Assembly: GCF_947502065.1 (NCBI RefSeq)
Contig: NZ_CANMYE010000002.1
Span: forward strand, 434,001-498,000
Length of the DNA: 64,000 bases
DNA from: an uncultured Pseudoteredinibacter sp.
GTDB lineage: Bacteria > Pseudomonadota > Gammaproteobacteria > Pseudomonadales > Cellvibrionaceae
Direction of reading: 5' to 3'
The position numbers and the translations under genes are program-made. The notes below the pieces were generated by a model. That model saw only the letters and a list, made by a program, of their open reading frames with translations. It made no database searches and was not told the DNA's origin. Shown piece after piece: positions 17,800-26,549 of this stretch. Position 1 is the stretch's first letter. Every line of letters starts with the position of its first letter.

Positions 17800-17827
17800 T
17801 TGAATTTTGTCAGTAAAGACGTACCTT
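17800..17827 (+). promoter_or_regulatory. Possible promoter of the H1-like gene
   Basis: TTGAAT at 17800-17805 and TACCTT at 17822-17827 are 16 bp apart, about 115 bp before the ATG of the Ala/Lys-rich protein, following a T-rich, AT-rich stretch. Weak consensus, eye call. Confidence 0.3.
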
Positions 17828-17944
17828 ATACACGCGTCGTAGTCGGCTGGTTATTTATACTCCCAGATCCGCGCCATAAGCGGGCTGGACAGCCACTAAA
17901 AAGAAGTTTCAGTGCTAGATTAATTACATTCAAAGGAAAATAAG

Positions 17945-18862
17945 ATGGCAGCTCGTAAAGCTAACGATCCAGTCGCTAAATTAGAAGCAGAACTGGCCAA
18001 GATCCAAGCTCAATTGCTTAAAGCTCGTGCCAAGCAAGAAGCCGACTTGGGTAAAGAGACCACTAAACTAGAAAAAGCCGCTGCTAAGGCCGCTGCCAAA
18101 GCGAAAGCTTCTGGCAACAAGGTTGCAGCTATCCGTAAGAAGAAGAAGTCTGCCGCTCAAGCTAAGCAATTGGCTGCTGCGACTAAAGCTGCTGCTGCTG
18201 ATAAAAAAGCTGCTGCTGAAGCTAAAGCTGCTTCTTCCGCCGCTAAAGCTGAGCTAAAAGCTGTTAAGGCTGCTAATAAGAGCTCTAACGATCAAGCTAA
18301 GGCGATCGCCAAAGCTGAAGCAGCTCTAGCCAAGAAGCAAAAAGCTGCTGATAAGAAAGCTGCTGCTAAAGCTAAAGCCGCTGACAAGAAAGCCGCTGCC
18401 CGCGCTAAAGTAGCCGCTAAGAAGAAAGCTGAGCGTGAAAAGCTAGCTGCTAAGAAAGCTGCTGCTAAAGCTAAAGCTGCTGCCAAGGCTAAAGCCACTC
18501 GCGAAAAGGCTGCTGCTAAGAAGAAAGCTGCCAAGGCTAAAGCTGCTGAGAAGAAAGCTGCTGCTAAAGTTAAAGCTGCTGAGAAGAAAGCCGCCGCTAA
18601 AGCTAAAGCTGCTGAGAAGAAAGCCGCTGCTAAAGCTAAAGTTGCTGCTAAGAAAGCCGCTGCTAAGCAAAAAGCTGCTGAAAAGAAAGCGGCCGCTAAA
18701 GCTAAAGCTGCTGCCAAGAAGAAAACCGCTAAGAAAAAGCCTGCTGCTAAGAAGAAGCCAGCTGCTAAGAAACCAGCGGCCAAAAAAGCTGCTGCTAAGA
18801 AGCCAGCTGCTAAGAAAGCTACCCGTCGCGGTCGCCCAGCCAAGAAAGCTGCTAAGAAGTAA
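17945..18862 (+). CDS. Ala/Lys-rich histone H1-like (AlgP-like) protein
   Basis: A 305-residue, very basic, low-complexity protein made almost only of Ala and Lys. The N-terminal part (VAKLEAELAKIQAQLLKARAKQE) is a likely coiled coil, followed by KAAxKKAAAKA repeats and a C-terminal PAAKK run ending in ATRRGRPAKKAAKK with an AT-hook-like RGRP. This is the composition of bacterial H1-like and AlgP/AlgR3 proteins, which bind DNA non-specifically and affect nucleoid structure and transcription. AAAGGAAA precedes the ATG and a strong terminator follows. A ribosomal or RNA-binding role cannot be excluded. Confidence 0.8.
   Translation: MAARKANDPVAKLEAELAKIQAQLLKARAKQEADLGKETTKLEKAAAKAAAKAKASGNKVAAIRKKKKSAAQAKQLAAATKAAAADKKAAAEAKAASSAAKAELKAVKAANKSSNDQAKAIAKAEAALAKKQKAADKKAAAKAKAADKKAAARAKVAAKKKAEREKLAAKKAAAKAKAAAKAKATREKAAAKKKAAKAKAAEKKAAAKVKAAEKKAAAKAKAAEKKAAAKAKVAAKKAAAKQKAAEKKAAAKAKAAAKKKTAKKKPAAKKKPAAKKPAAKKAAAKKPAAKKATRRGRPAKKAAKK
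18539..18703 (+). repeat. Five 33-bp tandem coding repeats
   Basis: Within the H1-like gene, five consecutive 33-bp units encode KAAEKKAAAKA or near copies (codons 199-253). The DNA repeats are near-identical, differing mainly at third positions, so the array may expand or contract by slippage or recombination. Confidence 0.85.
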
Positions 18863-18878
18863 TTACAGCGTTCTTTGC

Positions 18879-18904
18879 AAAAACGGCGCTTCGGCGCCGT
18901 TTTT
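18879..18904 (+). terminator. Intrinsic terminator of the H1-like gene
   Basis: An 11-bp perfect stem AAAAACGGCGC with TTCG tetraloop followed by eight or more T. It sits 16 bp after the stop and before the convergent LysR gene. Confidence 0.93.
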
Positions 18905-18930
18905 TTTGCCTGTAATATTGTGGGCAGCCG

Positions 18931-19815
18931 CTATCTCGCGATTTCTGCTGCAGACTCAATCAAATACTCGATAAATGCCCGGTTCGCGGGTGACAAATAG
19001 CCCCCCTTTTTCCAGCCAATTCCCAGTTCTATGTATTGTGGCTCCTTAAAAGAAACCGAAACCAAATCTTTCTCCGCATCTACCAAGCGTCTCAAACACA
19101 AGCACATCCCCTCCCCTGAAGCCACCATCCCAACCATTAAACGCAAGATATCCGTTTCGATAATAATGTTCGCCTTATGAGCAGCACTCGACTCTAGGCG
19201 GTTTAGAATTTGTCGCAAGTGATAACCCTGGTGATATACCAATAAGGGTTCCGTCTTTATATCAAGGAAATCGACAGCTTCTCGATTTGCCAGCGGGTGA
19301 TCGCTGGCCATGCACAGAACCACCTCTTCTTTTAATAGATAACGTGACTCAATCTGTTCAGAATGCTGCTGAACGTTAACAATGGCCATATCGGTAGAAC
19401 CATCTATCAACATTTGCTCGGCTCGCTGAGTACCCTCTGCACTAATGTGCAAATTAATACCTGGATAAGCTCGGCGAAACGCGATCAACTGCTCGGGCAA
19501 AAAATAGGAGCCTAACATTGCAGGTGTATCTAAGCGTACTTGGCCACTCTTTAAGGCTTCTAACTCCTTAAGCTCGTCTTTAGCTTGCTGAAACTCAACC
19601 AAAATACGTTCGGCACGATGCAGTAACTTTTCACCCGCAGCGGTTAGCTCGATGCGTCGATCAATACGATTGAATAATCTTGTACTCAGCTCTTCTTCCA
19701 GCTTCTTTACCGCAATACTTACCGCCGGCTGTGCCATGTGCAACTCTAATGCCGCCTTAGTGAAACTTTGGCTAATCGCCACTTGGCGAAAAATCTGTAA
19801 TTGACGCTTATCCAT
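18931..19815 (-). CDS. gcdR: LysR-family regulator of glutarate catabolism (GcdR-like)
   Basis: A 294-residue LysR-type regulator. The N-terminal winged helix is LQIFRQVAISQSFTKAALE followed by LHMAQPAVSIAVKKLEEEL; the rest is a two-lobed effector domain (TPAMLGSYFLPEQLIAFRR onward). It is divergent from gcdH and gcdG, the same arrangement as the Pseudomonas gcdR-gcdH-gcdG locus, where the regulator activates the genes in response to glutarate. That context, not the sequence alone, gives the name. The frame is open to 19896, but the ATG at 19815 with AAGG upstream gives a standard LysR N-terminus. Confidence 0.85.
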   Translation of the reverse strand: MDKRQLQIFRQVAISQSFTKAALELHMAQPAVSIAVKKLEEELSTRLFNRIDRRIELTAAGEKLLHRAERILVEFQQAKDELKELEALKSGQVRLDTPAMLGSYFLPEQLIAFRRAYPGINLHISAEGTQRAEQMLIDGSTDMAIVNVQQHSEQIESRYLLKEEVVLCMASDHPLANREAVDFLDIKTEPLLVYHQGYHLRQILNRLESSAAHKANIIIETDILRLMVGMVASGEGMCLCLRRLVDAEKDLVSVSFKEPQYIELGIGWKKGGYLSPANRAFIEYLIESAAEIAR

Positions 19816-19928
19816 TCGAAACCTTAGCTTTGGGGCGTAACTATACGCACCGACAATCAAAAAGGAGTTACCTATATAAGAAGCAATGAAGCCCAAGTCT
19901 CGGCGACACCCTCCTTAAAAAACAACCC

Positions 19929-19974
19929 ATATATAAAATATATGCCAACAATATAAACGATATATTTTATATAT
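19929..19974. promoter_or_regulatory. Perfect inverted repeat, likely operator of the glutarate locus
   Basis: ATATATAAAATATAT at 19929-19943 and its exact inverse at 19960-19974 are separated by 16 bp; centres are 31 bp apart, about three helical turns. The right arm overlaps the expected -35 region of the gcdH promoter, the usual position for a LysR activator site. Regulator binding is inferred. Confidence 0.6.
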
Positions 19975-19988
19975 GCATCCAGCTAGAG

Positions 19989-19994
19989 TATAAT
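19989..19994 (+). promoter_or_regulatory. Likely -10 box of the gcdH promoter
   Basis: A perfect TATAAT 77 bp before the gcdH ATG. The hexamer 17 bp upstream (TTTATA) is a poor -35 and lies within the inverted-repeat arm, consistent with an activator-dependent promoter. Confidence 0.5.
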
Positions 19995-20070
19995 TAGGTT
20001 ACATGTGAAGTTTTGGCTTTATTGAGCTGCAAACTAAGATTAGCGAAACAACAATCAACCGGAGTACACC

Positions 20071-21255
20071 ATGGCGAAGTCCCCTTGGGCCAGCTTTAAC
20101 TGGCAAGACCCTTTCTTGATGGATTCAATGTTGACCGAAGAAGAGCGCATGGTGCGTGATTCTGCTCACCAGTATGCCCAAGAGCAGCTGTTACCGCGCG
20201 TACGCGAGGCTTACCAAAAAGAAGAAACCGACATCAACATCTTCCGCGAAATGGGCGAGATGGGCTTGCTAGGCGCTCCTCTTGAAGGCTATGGCTGTCC
20301 AGGTGTTAGTTACGTTGCTTACGGTTTGATTGCTCGCGAGGTTGAGCGTGTAGACTCCGGTTATCGTTCGATGATGTCTGTACAGTCTAGCTTGGTGATG
20401 TTCCCTATTTGGAGCTACGGCAGCGAAGAGCAAAAAGAAAAGTATCTGCCTAAGCTCGCCAGCGGGGAATACATTGGTTGTTTCGGACTGACTGAGCCCG
20501 ATCACGGCTCTGACCCTGGCTCAATGATCACTCGCGCTAAGAAAGTAGATGGCGGCTATCGTCTAAGCGGCGCCAAAATGTGGATCACCAACTCACCTAT
20601 CGCCGATGTATTCGTGGTTTGGGCCAAGACCGAAGACGACGTTATTCGTGGCTTTATTCTAGAAAAGGGCTGGGAAGGTTTAAGTGCCCCTAAGATCGAA
20701 GGCAAGCTAGCACTGCGCGCCTCTATCACGGGTGAAATTGTGATGGACAATGTATTTGTTCCAGAAGAAAACTTAATGCCTGGCGTACAAGGCTTGAAAG
20801 GTCCATTCGGTTGTTTGAACTCTGCACGCTTGGGTATTTCTTGGGGTGCTTTAGGTGCTGCAGAAGCTTGTTGGTACTCTGCTCGTGAATACACCATGGA
20901 TCGTAAGCAGTTTGGTCGCCCACTGGCACAAACTCAGCTAATCCAAAAGAAATTAGCCGTAATGCAAACCGATATCAGCCTTGGCCTGATGGGCAGCTTG
21001 CGTGCATCTCAGTTGAAAGACGCCGGTCAATTAGCGCCTGAGCTAATTTCTATGATGAAGCGTAACAACTGTGTTAAGGCTTTGGAAATTGCCCGTGAAG
21101 CTCGTGATATGCACGGTGGTAACGGTATTTCTGACGAGTACCCTGTAATGCGTCACATGTGTAACTTAGAGGTAGTTAATACCTACGAGGGTACACAAGA
21201 TATCCACGCATTAATTCTTGGCCGTGCTCAAACTGGCCTGCAAGCGTTTTTCTAA
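20071..21255 (+). CDS. gcdH: Glutaryl-CoA dehydrogenase
   Basis: A 394-residue FAD-dependent acyl-CoA dehydrogenase that oxidatively decarboxylates glutaryl-CoA to crotonyl-CoA in lysine and tryptophan breakdown. Diagnostic features are [16 protein letters not shown], whose Arg and Ser recognise the glutaryl carboxylate, [14 protein letters not shown] for FAD binding, and catalytic Glu373 in [12 protein letters not shown]. The residues and length match GcdH rather than short-chain dehydrogenases. CGGAG lies upstream of the ATG. A terminator and the CoA-transferase gene follow. Confidence 0.96.
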   Translation: MAKSPWASFNWQDPFLMDSMLTEEERMVRDSAHQYAQEQLLPRVREAYQKEETDINIFREMGEMGLLGAPLEGYGCPGVSYVAYGLIAREVERVDSGYRSMMSVQSSLVMFPIWSYGSEEQKEKYLPKLASGEYIGCFGLTEPDHGSDPGSMITRAKKVDGGYRLSGAKMWITNSPIADVFVVWAKTEDDVIRGFILEKGWEGLSAPKIEGKLALRASITGEIVMDNVFVPEENLMPGVQGLKGPFGCLNSARLGISWGALGAAEACWYSAREYTMDRKQFGRPLAQTQLIQKKLAVMQTDISLGLMGSLRASQLKDAGQLAPELISMMKRNNCVKALEIAREARDMHGGNGISDEYPVMRHMCNLEVVNTYEGTQDIHALILGRAQTGLQAFF

Positions 21256-21297
21256 GTTTAAGCAGACGCTGTTTAAGATACGGTTTTAATACCGTTT

Positions 21298-21324
21298 AAA
21301 GGGCCGATATCACGGCCCTTTTTT
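21298..21324 (+). terminator. Intrinsic terminator after gcdH
   Basis: Stem AAAGGGCCG / CGGCCCTTT with a 6-nt loop and a T run, between gcdH and the CoA-transferase gene. It probably attenuates rather than fully blocks read-through if both are co-expressed. Confidence 0.8.
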
Positions 21325-21358
21325 CTTCTTCACTTTTATTTTTACATTTGGAGCAGTC

Positions 21359-22609
21359 ATGTCCAGCCAGGCTAATAGCGCCAATCAATCCGGCCCTCTC
21401 AGTGGTTTTCGTGTTCTCGATATGAGCCGAATTCTTGCAGGACCATGGAGCGCACAAACCCTCGCCGACCTTGGAGCACAGGTTATCAAAGTAGAGCGCC
21501 CCAAAGTGGGGGATGACACTCGTCGCTGGGGACCTCCTTATTTAAAAGATAGCGATGGTCAAGACACAGCCGAAGCCGCTTACTATACCGCAGCCAACCG
21601 TGGTAAAGATTCCATCACCGTGGATATTACCCAGCCCGACGGCCAAGACATTATTAAAAAACTCGCCAAAGAATGTGATGTATTAATAGAAAACTATAAA
21701 GTTGGCGGCTTAAAAAAATACGGGCTGGATTATGAATCACTAAAAGAGATCAACCCAGCTCTAGTGTATTGCTCGATTACCGGCTTTGGCCAAGACGGGC
21801 CCTATGCTCAACGTGCCGGCTATGATTTTATGATTCAGGGCATGGGTGGCCTGATGAGCATTACCGGTGAAAAAGATGGTGTTGCCGGTGCTGGCCCACA
21901 AAAAGTTGGCGTCGCTGTTACTGATTTATTTACCGGGCTGTATGCCACCATTGCTATTCAGGGCGCTCTTTTGGAACGTCAGCGTTCGGGCCTTGGTCAA
22001 CATATCGATATGGCATTACTCGATGTGCAAGCGGCAGTACTGGCCAATCAAGCTAGTAATTACTTGGTGGGCGGCGTGGTTCCCCAGCGCATGGGTAACG
22101 CACACCCCAACATCGTTCCTTACCAAGCTTTTGCTACCAGCGATGGCTTTATCATTCTTGCCGTTGGCAATGATGGACAATTCGAAAAGCTATTACAGCT
22201 GGCCGGACGCGAAGAGCTAATGCAAGATGAACGCTTCGCTAGCAATCCCGCCCGCGTACAAAACCGCGAGGTCGTTTGCGAAGAAGTGGCCAATATTATG
22301 GTGCAAAAAAGCCGTGATTACTGGCTAGAAGCGTTGTCTGTTCGCGGTGTACCTTGCGGCCCCATTAATAACATAGAACAGGTTTTTGCCAATCCGCAAA
22401 TTCAACATCGCCAAATGCAAATCGAGGTAGAACACCCTTTGTCTGGCAGTATTTCTTTATGCAATAGCCCGATTAAATACAGCCGTACAAAAGTCGAAAT
22501 CAGCAAAGCCCCACCACTGCTTGGCAACGATACTGAAACGATTTTATCGGATGTTCTGGGCTTAGGCGAAGAAGAGCTTAAGACCCTGAAAGAAAAAGGC
22601 TGTATCTAG
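21359..22609 (+). CDS. gcdG: Family III CoA-transferase (glutarate CoA-transferase, GcdG-like)
   Basis: A 416-residue CaiB/BaiF-type CoA-transferase. It opens with GFRVLDMSRILAGPWSAQ, shows LIENYKVGGLKKYGLDY and GFGQDGPYAQRAGYDFMIQ, whose Asp is the catalytic carboxylate of the family, and ends with the typical ETILSDVLGL region. Downstream of gcdH it should make glutaryl-CoA from glutarate using succinyl-CoA as in Pseudomonas; this specificity is inferred from context. GGAG precedes the ATG. Confidence 0.87.
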   Translation: MSSQANSANQSGPLSGFRVLDMSRILAGPWSAQTLADLGAQVIKVERPKVGDDTRRWGPPYLKDSDGQDTAEAAYYTAANRGKDSITVDITQPDGQDIIKKLAKECDVLIENYKVGGLKKYGLDYESLKEINPALVYCSITGFGQDGPYAQRAGYDFMIQGMGGLMSITGEKDGVAGAGPQKVGVAVTDLFTGLYATIAIQGALLERQRSGLGQHIDMALLDVQAAVLANQASNYLVGGVVPQRMGNAHPNIVPYQAFATSDGFIILAVGNDGQFEKLLQLAGREELMQDERFASNPARVQNREVVCEEVANIMVQKSRDYWLEALSVRGVPCGPINNIEQVFANPQIQHRQMQIEVEHPLSGSISLCNSPIKYSRTKVEISKAPPLLGNDTETILSDVLGLGEEELKTLKEKGCI

Positions 22610-22625
22610 CAGCCAATTCAAGCCT

Positions 22626-22663
22626 AAAGTAAATCAGGAGGCCTACGCCTCCTGATTTACTTT
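22626..22663. terminator. Long hairpin terminator between convergent genes
   Basis: A perfect 17-bp stem AAAGTAAATCAGGAGGC with a CTAC loop. It lies 17 bp after the CoA-transferase stop and 32 bp before the stop of the convergent minus-strand gene, so it can serve both. Confidence 0.8.
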
Positions 22664-22694
22664 AAAAGCCCAGATATACCGGTAGAAGTTTTAA

Positions 22695-23282
22695 CTACTC
22701 ATCTTCTCGGCCCGTCAGCTTTAAACGATAGCTGGTGCCACTGGTAAAAATACACTCAGCTCTAAATGCCAGCGGCTCTCCAATCAAACTAACCGCATCA
22801 AAATCAATCGCAATACCTACTGTGGCATCTTTATATAAAGTGGGCTCTGGCCGTTTACGGGTAAGCACTCGAATCGTACGGAAGTCCTCGTACATATCGT
22901 TCACCGCCTTTTTACAAGCCATCCAGTACTCACGCATCGAGCGCTCACTTGGGCCACTATGGAAGCGAGACTTAGTGCGATCATAGGTGGTAAAGCTGCT
23001 ACCATCGAGTAAGAGGGAAAAGGTTTTACGTTCATCGTCGCGGCATAGAATTTTAAAAACCGGCACCTGCAAGCTACTTAGATCAACATTTACCGTGCCT
23101 TTTAAAACTTTGCTGCAGCGAGGATTACTGCGAGCGACTTCAACGGCTTGCTTTAGCTCTGGCAGTTTCTCTTTATAGGTAGTCGGTAGCCATAAATAAG
23201 GTTCAGCAGCCCAGCTGAGGGCTGACATAAAGAACACGAATAGACCAGATAAAAAACGGCGGGCAGGCATAGCAAATTCCAT
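22695..23282 (-). CDS. Secreted protein of unknown function
   Basis: About 195 residues with a signal peptide (MPARRFLSGLFVFFMSALSWA then AEP, cleavage after the Ala). The mature part has four well-spaced Cys (RCSKVL, ILCRDD, WMACKKA, AECIF) that could form two disulfides in the periplasm. I do not recognise the family. Three in-frame ATGs compete (23294, 23282, 23270); 23282 has GGAAG at 5 nt and is chosen, though 23270 would give the cleanest signal peptide. It lies between the glutarate locus and the RND pump, but nothing ties it to either. Confidence 0.6.
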   Translation of the reverse strand: MEFAMPARRFLSGLFVFFMSALSWAAEPYLWLPTTYKEKLPELKQAVEVARSNPRCSKVLKGTVNVDLSSLQVPVFKILCRDDERKTFSLLLDGSSFTTYDRTKSRFHSGPSERSMREYWMACKKAVNDMYEDFRTIRVLTRKRPEPTLYKDATVGIAIDFDAVSLIGEPLAFRAECIFTSGTSYRLKLTGREDE

Positions 23283-23343
23283 AAACTCTTCCATTATAGT
23301 TATAGCGGAAAATTCAGAATTTGCTTGAGTTTAATCGAAGATC

Positions 23344-23371
23344 AGGGTCAGATCCCACGGGATCTGACCCT
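23344..23371. repeat. Solitary GGGTCAGATCCC palindrome
   Basis: AGGGTCAGATCCC, spacer AC, then its exact inverse: a 13-bp perfect hairpin just after the RND permease gene. The same core recurs in the tandem array at 37.3-37.8 kb. It may also act as a terminator for the minus-strand secreted-protein gene neighbourhood, but there is no T run. Confidence 0.8.
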
Positions 23372-23384
23372 ATAGATAAGTGTG

Positions 23385-26300
23385 CTATACAGACTGCTCA
23401 GTCGCCTTTTTCGTCCAAATATAACGGAAGAAAAGATAGTTGATTCGTTGAGGCAAGACCAGCAGCACCGGCGTAACGACCAAAGTTAGAATAGTGGAGA
23501 ACACCAAGCCATAGACCACCGCGCTGGCCAGAGGTACAAAGAAAGATGCGATCACACCGCCAGATACCACTTCACGACCTACGAAATCAACACTCATGCC
23601 AAGCGCGATTGGTAACAGACCTAATACGGTTGTTACCGTAGTTAGGAACACCGGACGCAATCGCTGAGCACAGGCGCGCACTACGGCCTCAGCGGCTGTT
23701 AGCTCAGAGTCTTGAGAGCGAACATGGTTATAGGTATCGATCAAAACAATATTATTGTTCACTACGATACCCGCCAGCGCCACAATTCCCACACCGGTAA
23801 GAATCACACTGAAAGTCTGCTGGGTGATCAACAAACCTAACATCACACCCGCGGTAGACATAATCACGGCCGATAGAATCAATACGCCTTGGTAGAAGCT
23901 ATTGAACTGCGTCACTAACAATACGAACATCAAGAACAGCGCCAATGAAAAGGCTACTGATAAGAAGGCTGCTGAGTTATTTTGCTCTTCGTTTGCACCT
24001 CGGAATTCCACCGCCACTTCAGAGTCCTTCGGCTGTTCTGCTAACCAAGCCTCGATTTCCTTCACCTTAGTATCGGCAAGAACGCCTGGCTGCACATCAG
24101 CACGCACCATCATGATTTCAATACCGTCCACTCGCTTGATCTTATCGACCTTAGGCTGAGCCTGGCGGTTTACAAAGCTTGAAATTGGCGTAGAACCCGC
24201 ATTGGTATTAACCCGCAAGTCATCCAGGGCCATCATACCGCGCTCGGCATCTGGGTAGCGCACTCGAATATCCACTTCTTCATCGGCATCATCAGGGCGA
24301 TACTCACCTACCTTCACCCCATTGGTGACCAATTGTACGGAACGTCCGACCTCAACTATATTGGCACCCATTTGAGCGGCAAGAGAGCGATCAACTTTCA
24401 ACTCCCATTCAATGCCCGGTAATGGCGTGGTATTGGTAATATCTCGCAAGCCTTCAAACTCGGTATCTAGAGCGTGATGAATTCGGCGCGCCGTAGCAAT
24501 GAGCTTATCGTGATTATGGGACGCGATTTGAATTTGAATCGGCTTACCTACCGGCGGGCCACCTTCAAAGGCATTGGCACTTACAATAACACCAGGTATA
24601 TCTTTGGTGTTTTCATTGATAAGCGCGAAGACTTCGCGGGTTCGCATCGTTAGCTTTTGAGGATCATCCAACTCGACCAGTATTGAGCCTACCTGATCTT
24701 TTTCAGGTGGGCGGGCACCGCCCCCTTGGGTTCCACCGCTACCGCTGGCTGAGTAAGTTGAGACTACCCCAGTTGTGGCAATCACCCTGCGCTCAACTTC
24801 CTGGACGATATCGCGTGTTTCCTCGACCGATAAGTTACCCTGTGCACGAACAGCAACTTGGCCATATTTCTCTTCGGTTTCAGTAAAGAATTCAAGGCCA
24901 GCGTTACCAGCACCGTAGGCCATAAAGATGGCGACCAATGTAAAGATACTTACCCCAAACATCACCACAGGGCGTCGCAACAAGGTCGTTAGCAGGCGAG
25001 CATAAGCTCCCGTGATACCTTTTACCTTAGTAGGCGATTCTGTTTCCAGTTTGCGCAAATATTGCTGAACTTCTAAATCTATTTCACTGCGCCCCATCAA
25101 AGAGCCCAAAACCGGCGCAAATAATAAAGCGTAAAGTAAGGAGCCTGTCAGCACCGCAAATACGGTAGTTGGCAAATACCCCATAAATTCACCAGCGACA
25201 CCGGGCCAAAACATTAGCGGTAAAAAAGCTGCTAATGTTGTTGCCGTTGATGCAAGCACCGGCCAAAACATACGCTTAACGGAGATTTGATATGCCCCGC
25301 GAGCACTTAAACCTTCAGCCATTTTCCGATCGGCAAACTCGGTAATTACAATCGCCCCATCAATCAACATCCCCAAGGCCAGCAACATGCCGAACATCAC
25401 CATAAAGTTAAAGGTGTAGCCCATATAGGAAATAATAATGATGGCAAACAACAAAGAGAAAGGAATACCTAAGCCAACCAGCAAACCTGATCGAAAGCCT
25501 AAGGCTGCAACAACAATCACCATCACCAGCAACATGGCGGTAACGATATTACCTTCCATCTCGCTGATCATACCGAGCGCAAACGCTGATTGATCTAGGA
25601 TGTATTCAACTGTAACGCCTTTGGGAATGTTACCAGCGTTTTGATTAACAATCGCTTGAACTTTACGAGTCACTTCAATCTGATTGGCATCACGACGCTT
25701 AGTCACCTCAACGGCAATCGCGCTTTGACCATTCACACTGGTAAAGCGGCTTGGGTCTTTAAAGGTTCGTCGAATATCAGTCACTTCACCCAGGGTAACT
25801 ACGCCGTCGGCGGTAGATTTAATTGGAATGCCATACACGTCTTGTGCGGTTTCAATCAAGCCTGGAACTTTAATGGCAAAGCGGCCCTGACTGCTATCTA
25901 ACTCACCAGCAGGCACCAATAAATTGTTACCAAGTACGGCATTGATCAGCTCATTGCTGGTAATGCCATAGTGCTCTAATTGGTCAGGGTTGATAATAAC
26001 CTCAACCACTTCTTCACGATGGCCAACCATATTGGCTTCTAGGATGTCCGGCACACCCTCAAACTGACGCTTTAAAGCTTGAGCCGTTTTAAAGAGTGTT
26101 CGCTCAGAAACATCGCCTCTAAAGGTGACTACGATAGCCGGAAAATCACTCGCGGAAGCTTCTTCAACAACGGGCTCTTCGGCTTCTTGTGGCAGCTTTG
26201 CTTTGGCACGGTCAACCGCCTCGCGCACTTCAGTAACAGCCTGCTTAATTTCTTTATCAGATTCAAACTCAACAAGAATATAAGCGGTAGATTCACGCGC

Positions 26301-26549
26301 TGTACCATTGAGCTCTTCTAATCCTTCCAAAGTTCGTAGCTCTTGCTCAAGTGGACGCAACAATAAACGCGCACCATCTTCAGGAGAAATACCCTCTTGA
26401 AAGACCGACACGATAACAAAGGGCAAGCTGACATCTGGCTGCATCTCAACAGCCATTTTTTCACGGGAAAACAAGCCCACCATGACGATGAGAAACAGAA
26501 TACTTAAAGTACTGCGGGAACGACTGACCGCGACATCGAGAAACTTCAT
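23385..26549 (-). CDS. RND efflux permease (HAE/MMPL-type trimeric pump)
   Basis: A 1054-residue inner-membrane transporter that drives substrate export by proton antiport. The layout is classic: an N-terminal helix, a large periplasmic domain, TM2-6 with GMLIDGAIVITEFADRK, a second periplasmic loop and TM8-12. In TM4 the AcrB pair Asp-Asp is Asp-Gly here, as in several HAE1 relatives. Its start overlaps the adaptor gene end by 4 bp (ATGA), so the two are translationally coupled. No outer-membrane TolC gene is adjacent. Substrate unknown. Confidence 0.95.
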   Translation of the reverse strand: MKFLDVAVSRSRSTLSILFLIVMVGLFSREKMAVEMQPDVSLPFVIVSVFQEGISPEDGARLLLRPLEQELRTLEGLEELNGTARESTAYILVEFESDKEIKQAVTEVREAVDRAKAKLPQEAEEPVVEEASASDFPAIVVTFRGDVSERTLFKTAQALKRQFEGVPDILEANMVGHREEVVEVIINPDQLEHYGITSNELINAVLGNNLLVPAGELDSSQGRFAIKVPGLIETAQDVYGIPIKSTADGVVTLGEVTDIRRTFKDPSRFTSVNGQSAIAVEVTKRRDANQIEVTRKVQAIVNQNAGNIPKGVTVEYILDQSAFALGMISEMEGNIVTAMLLVMVIVVAALGFRSGLLVGLGIPFSLLFAIIIISYMGYTFNFMVMFGMLLALGMLIDGAIVITEFADRKMAEGLSARGAYQISVKRMFWPVLASTATTLAAFLPLMFWPGVAGEFMGYLPTTVFAVLTGSLLYALLFAPVLGSLMGRSEIDLEVQQYLRKLETESPTKVKGITGAYARLLTTLLRRPVVMFGVSIFTLVAIFMAYGAGNAGLEFFTETEEKYGQVAVRAQGNLSVEETRDIVQEVERRVIATTGVVSTYSASGSGGTQGGGARPPEKDQVGSILVELDDPQKLTMRTREVFALINENTKDIPGVIVSANAFEGGPPVGKPIQIQIASHNHDKLIATARRIHHALDTEFEGLRDITNTTPLPGIEWELKVDRSLAAQMGANIVEVGRSVQLVTNGVKVGEYRPDDADEEVDIRVRYPDAERGMMALDDLRVNTNAGSTPISSFVNRQAQPKVDKIKRVDGIEIMMVRADVQPGVLADTKVKEIEAWLAEQPKDSEVAVEFRGANEEQNNSAAFLSVAFSLALFLMFVLLVTQFNSFYQGVLILSAVIMSTAGVMLGLLITQQTFSVILTGVGIVALAGIVVNNNIVLIDTYNHVRSQDSELTAAEAVVRACAQRLRPVFLTTVTTVLGLLPIALGMSVDFVGREVVSGGVIASFFVPLASAVVYGLVFSTILTLVVTPVLLVLPQRINYLFFRYIWTKKATEQSV

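Noticed and set aside
18292..18843. Long open frame opposite the H1-like gene
   Set aside because: It is an artefact of Ala/Lys codon repeats on the other strand (Ala/Leu/Phe-rich low complexity).
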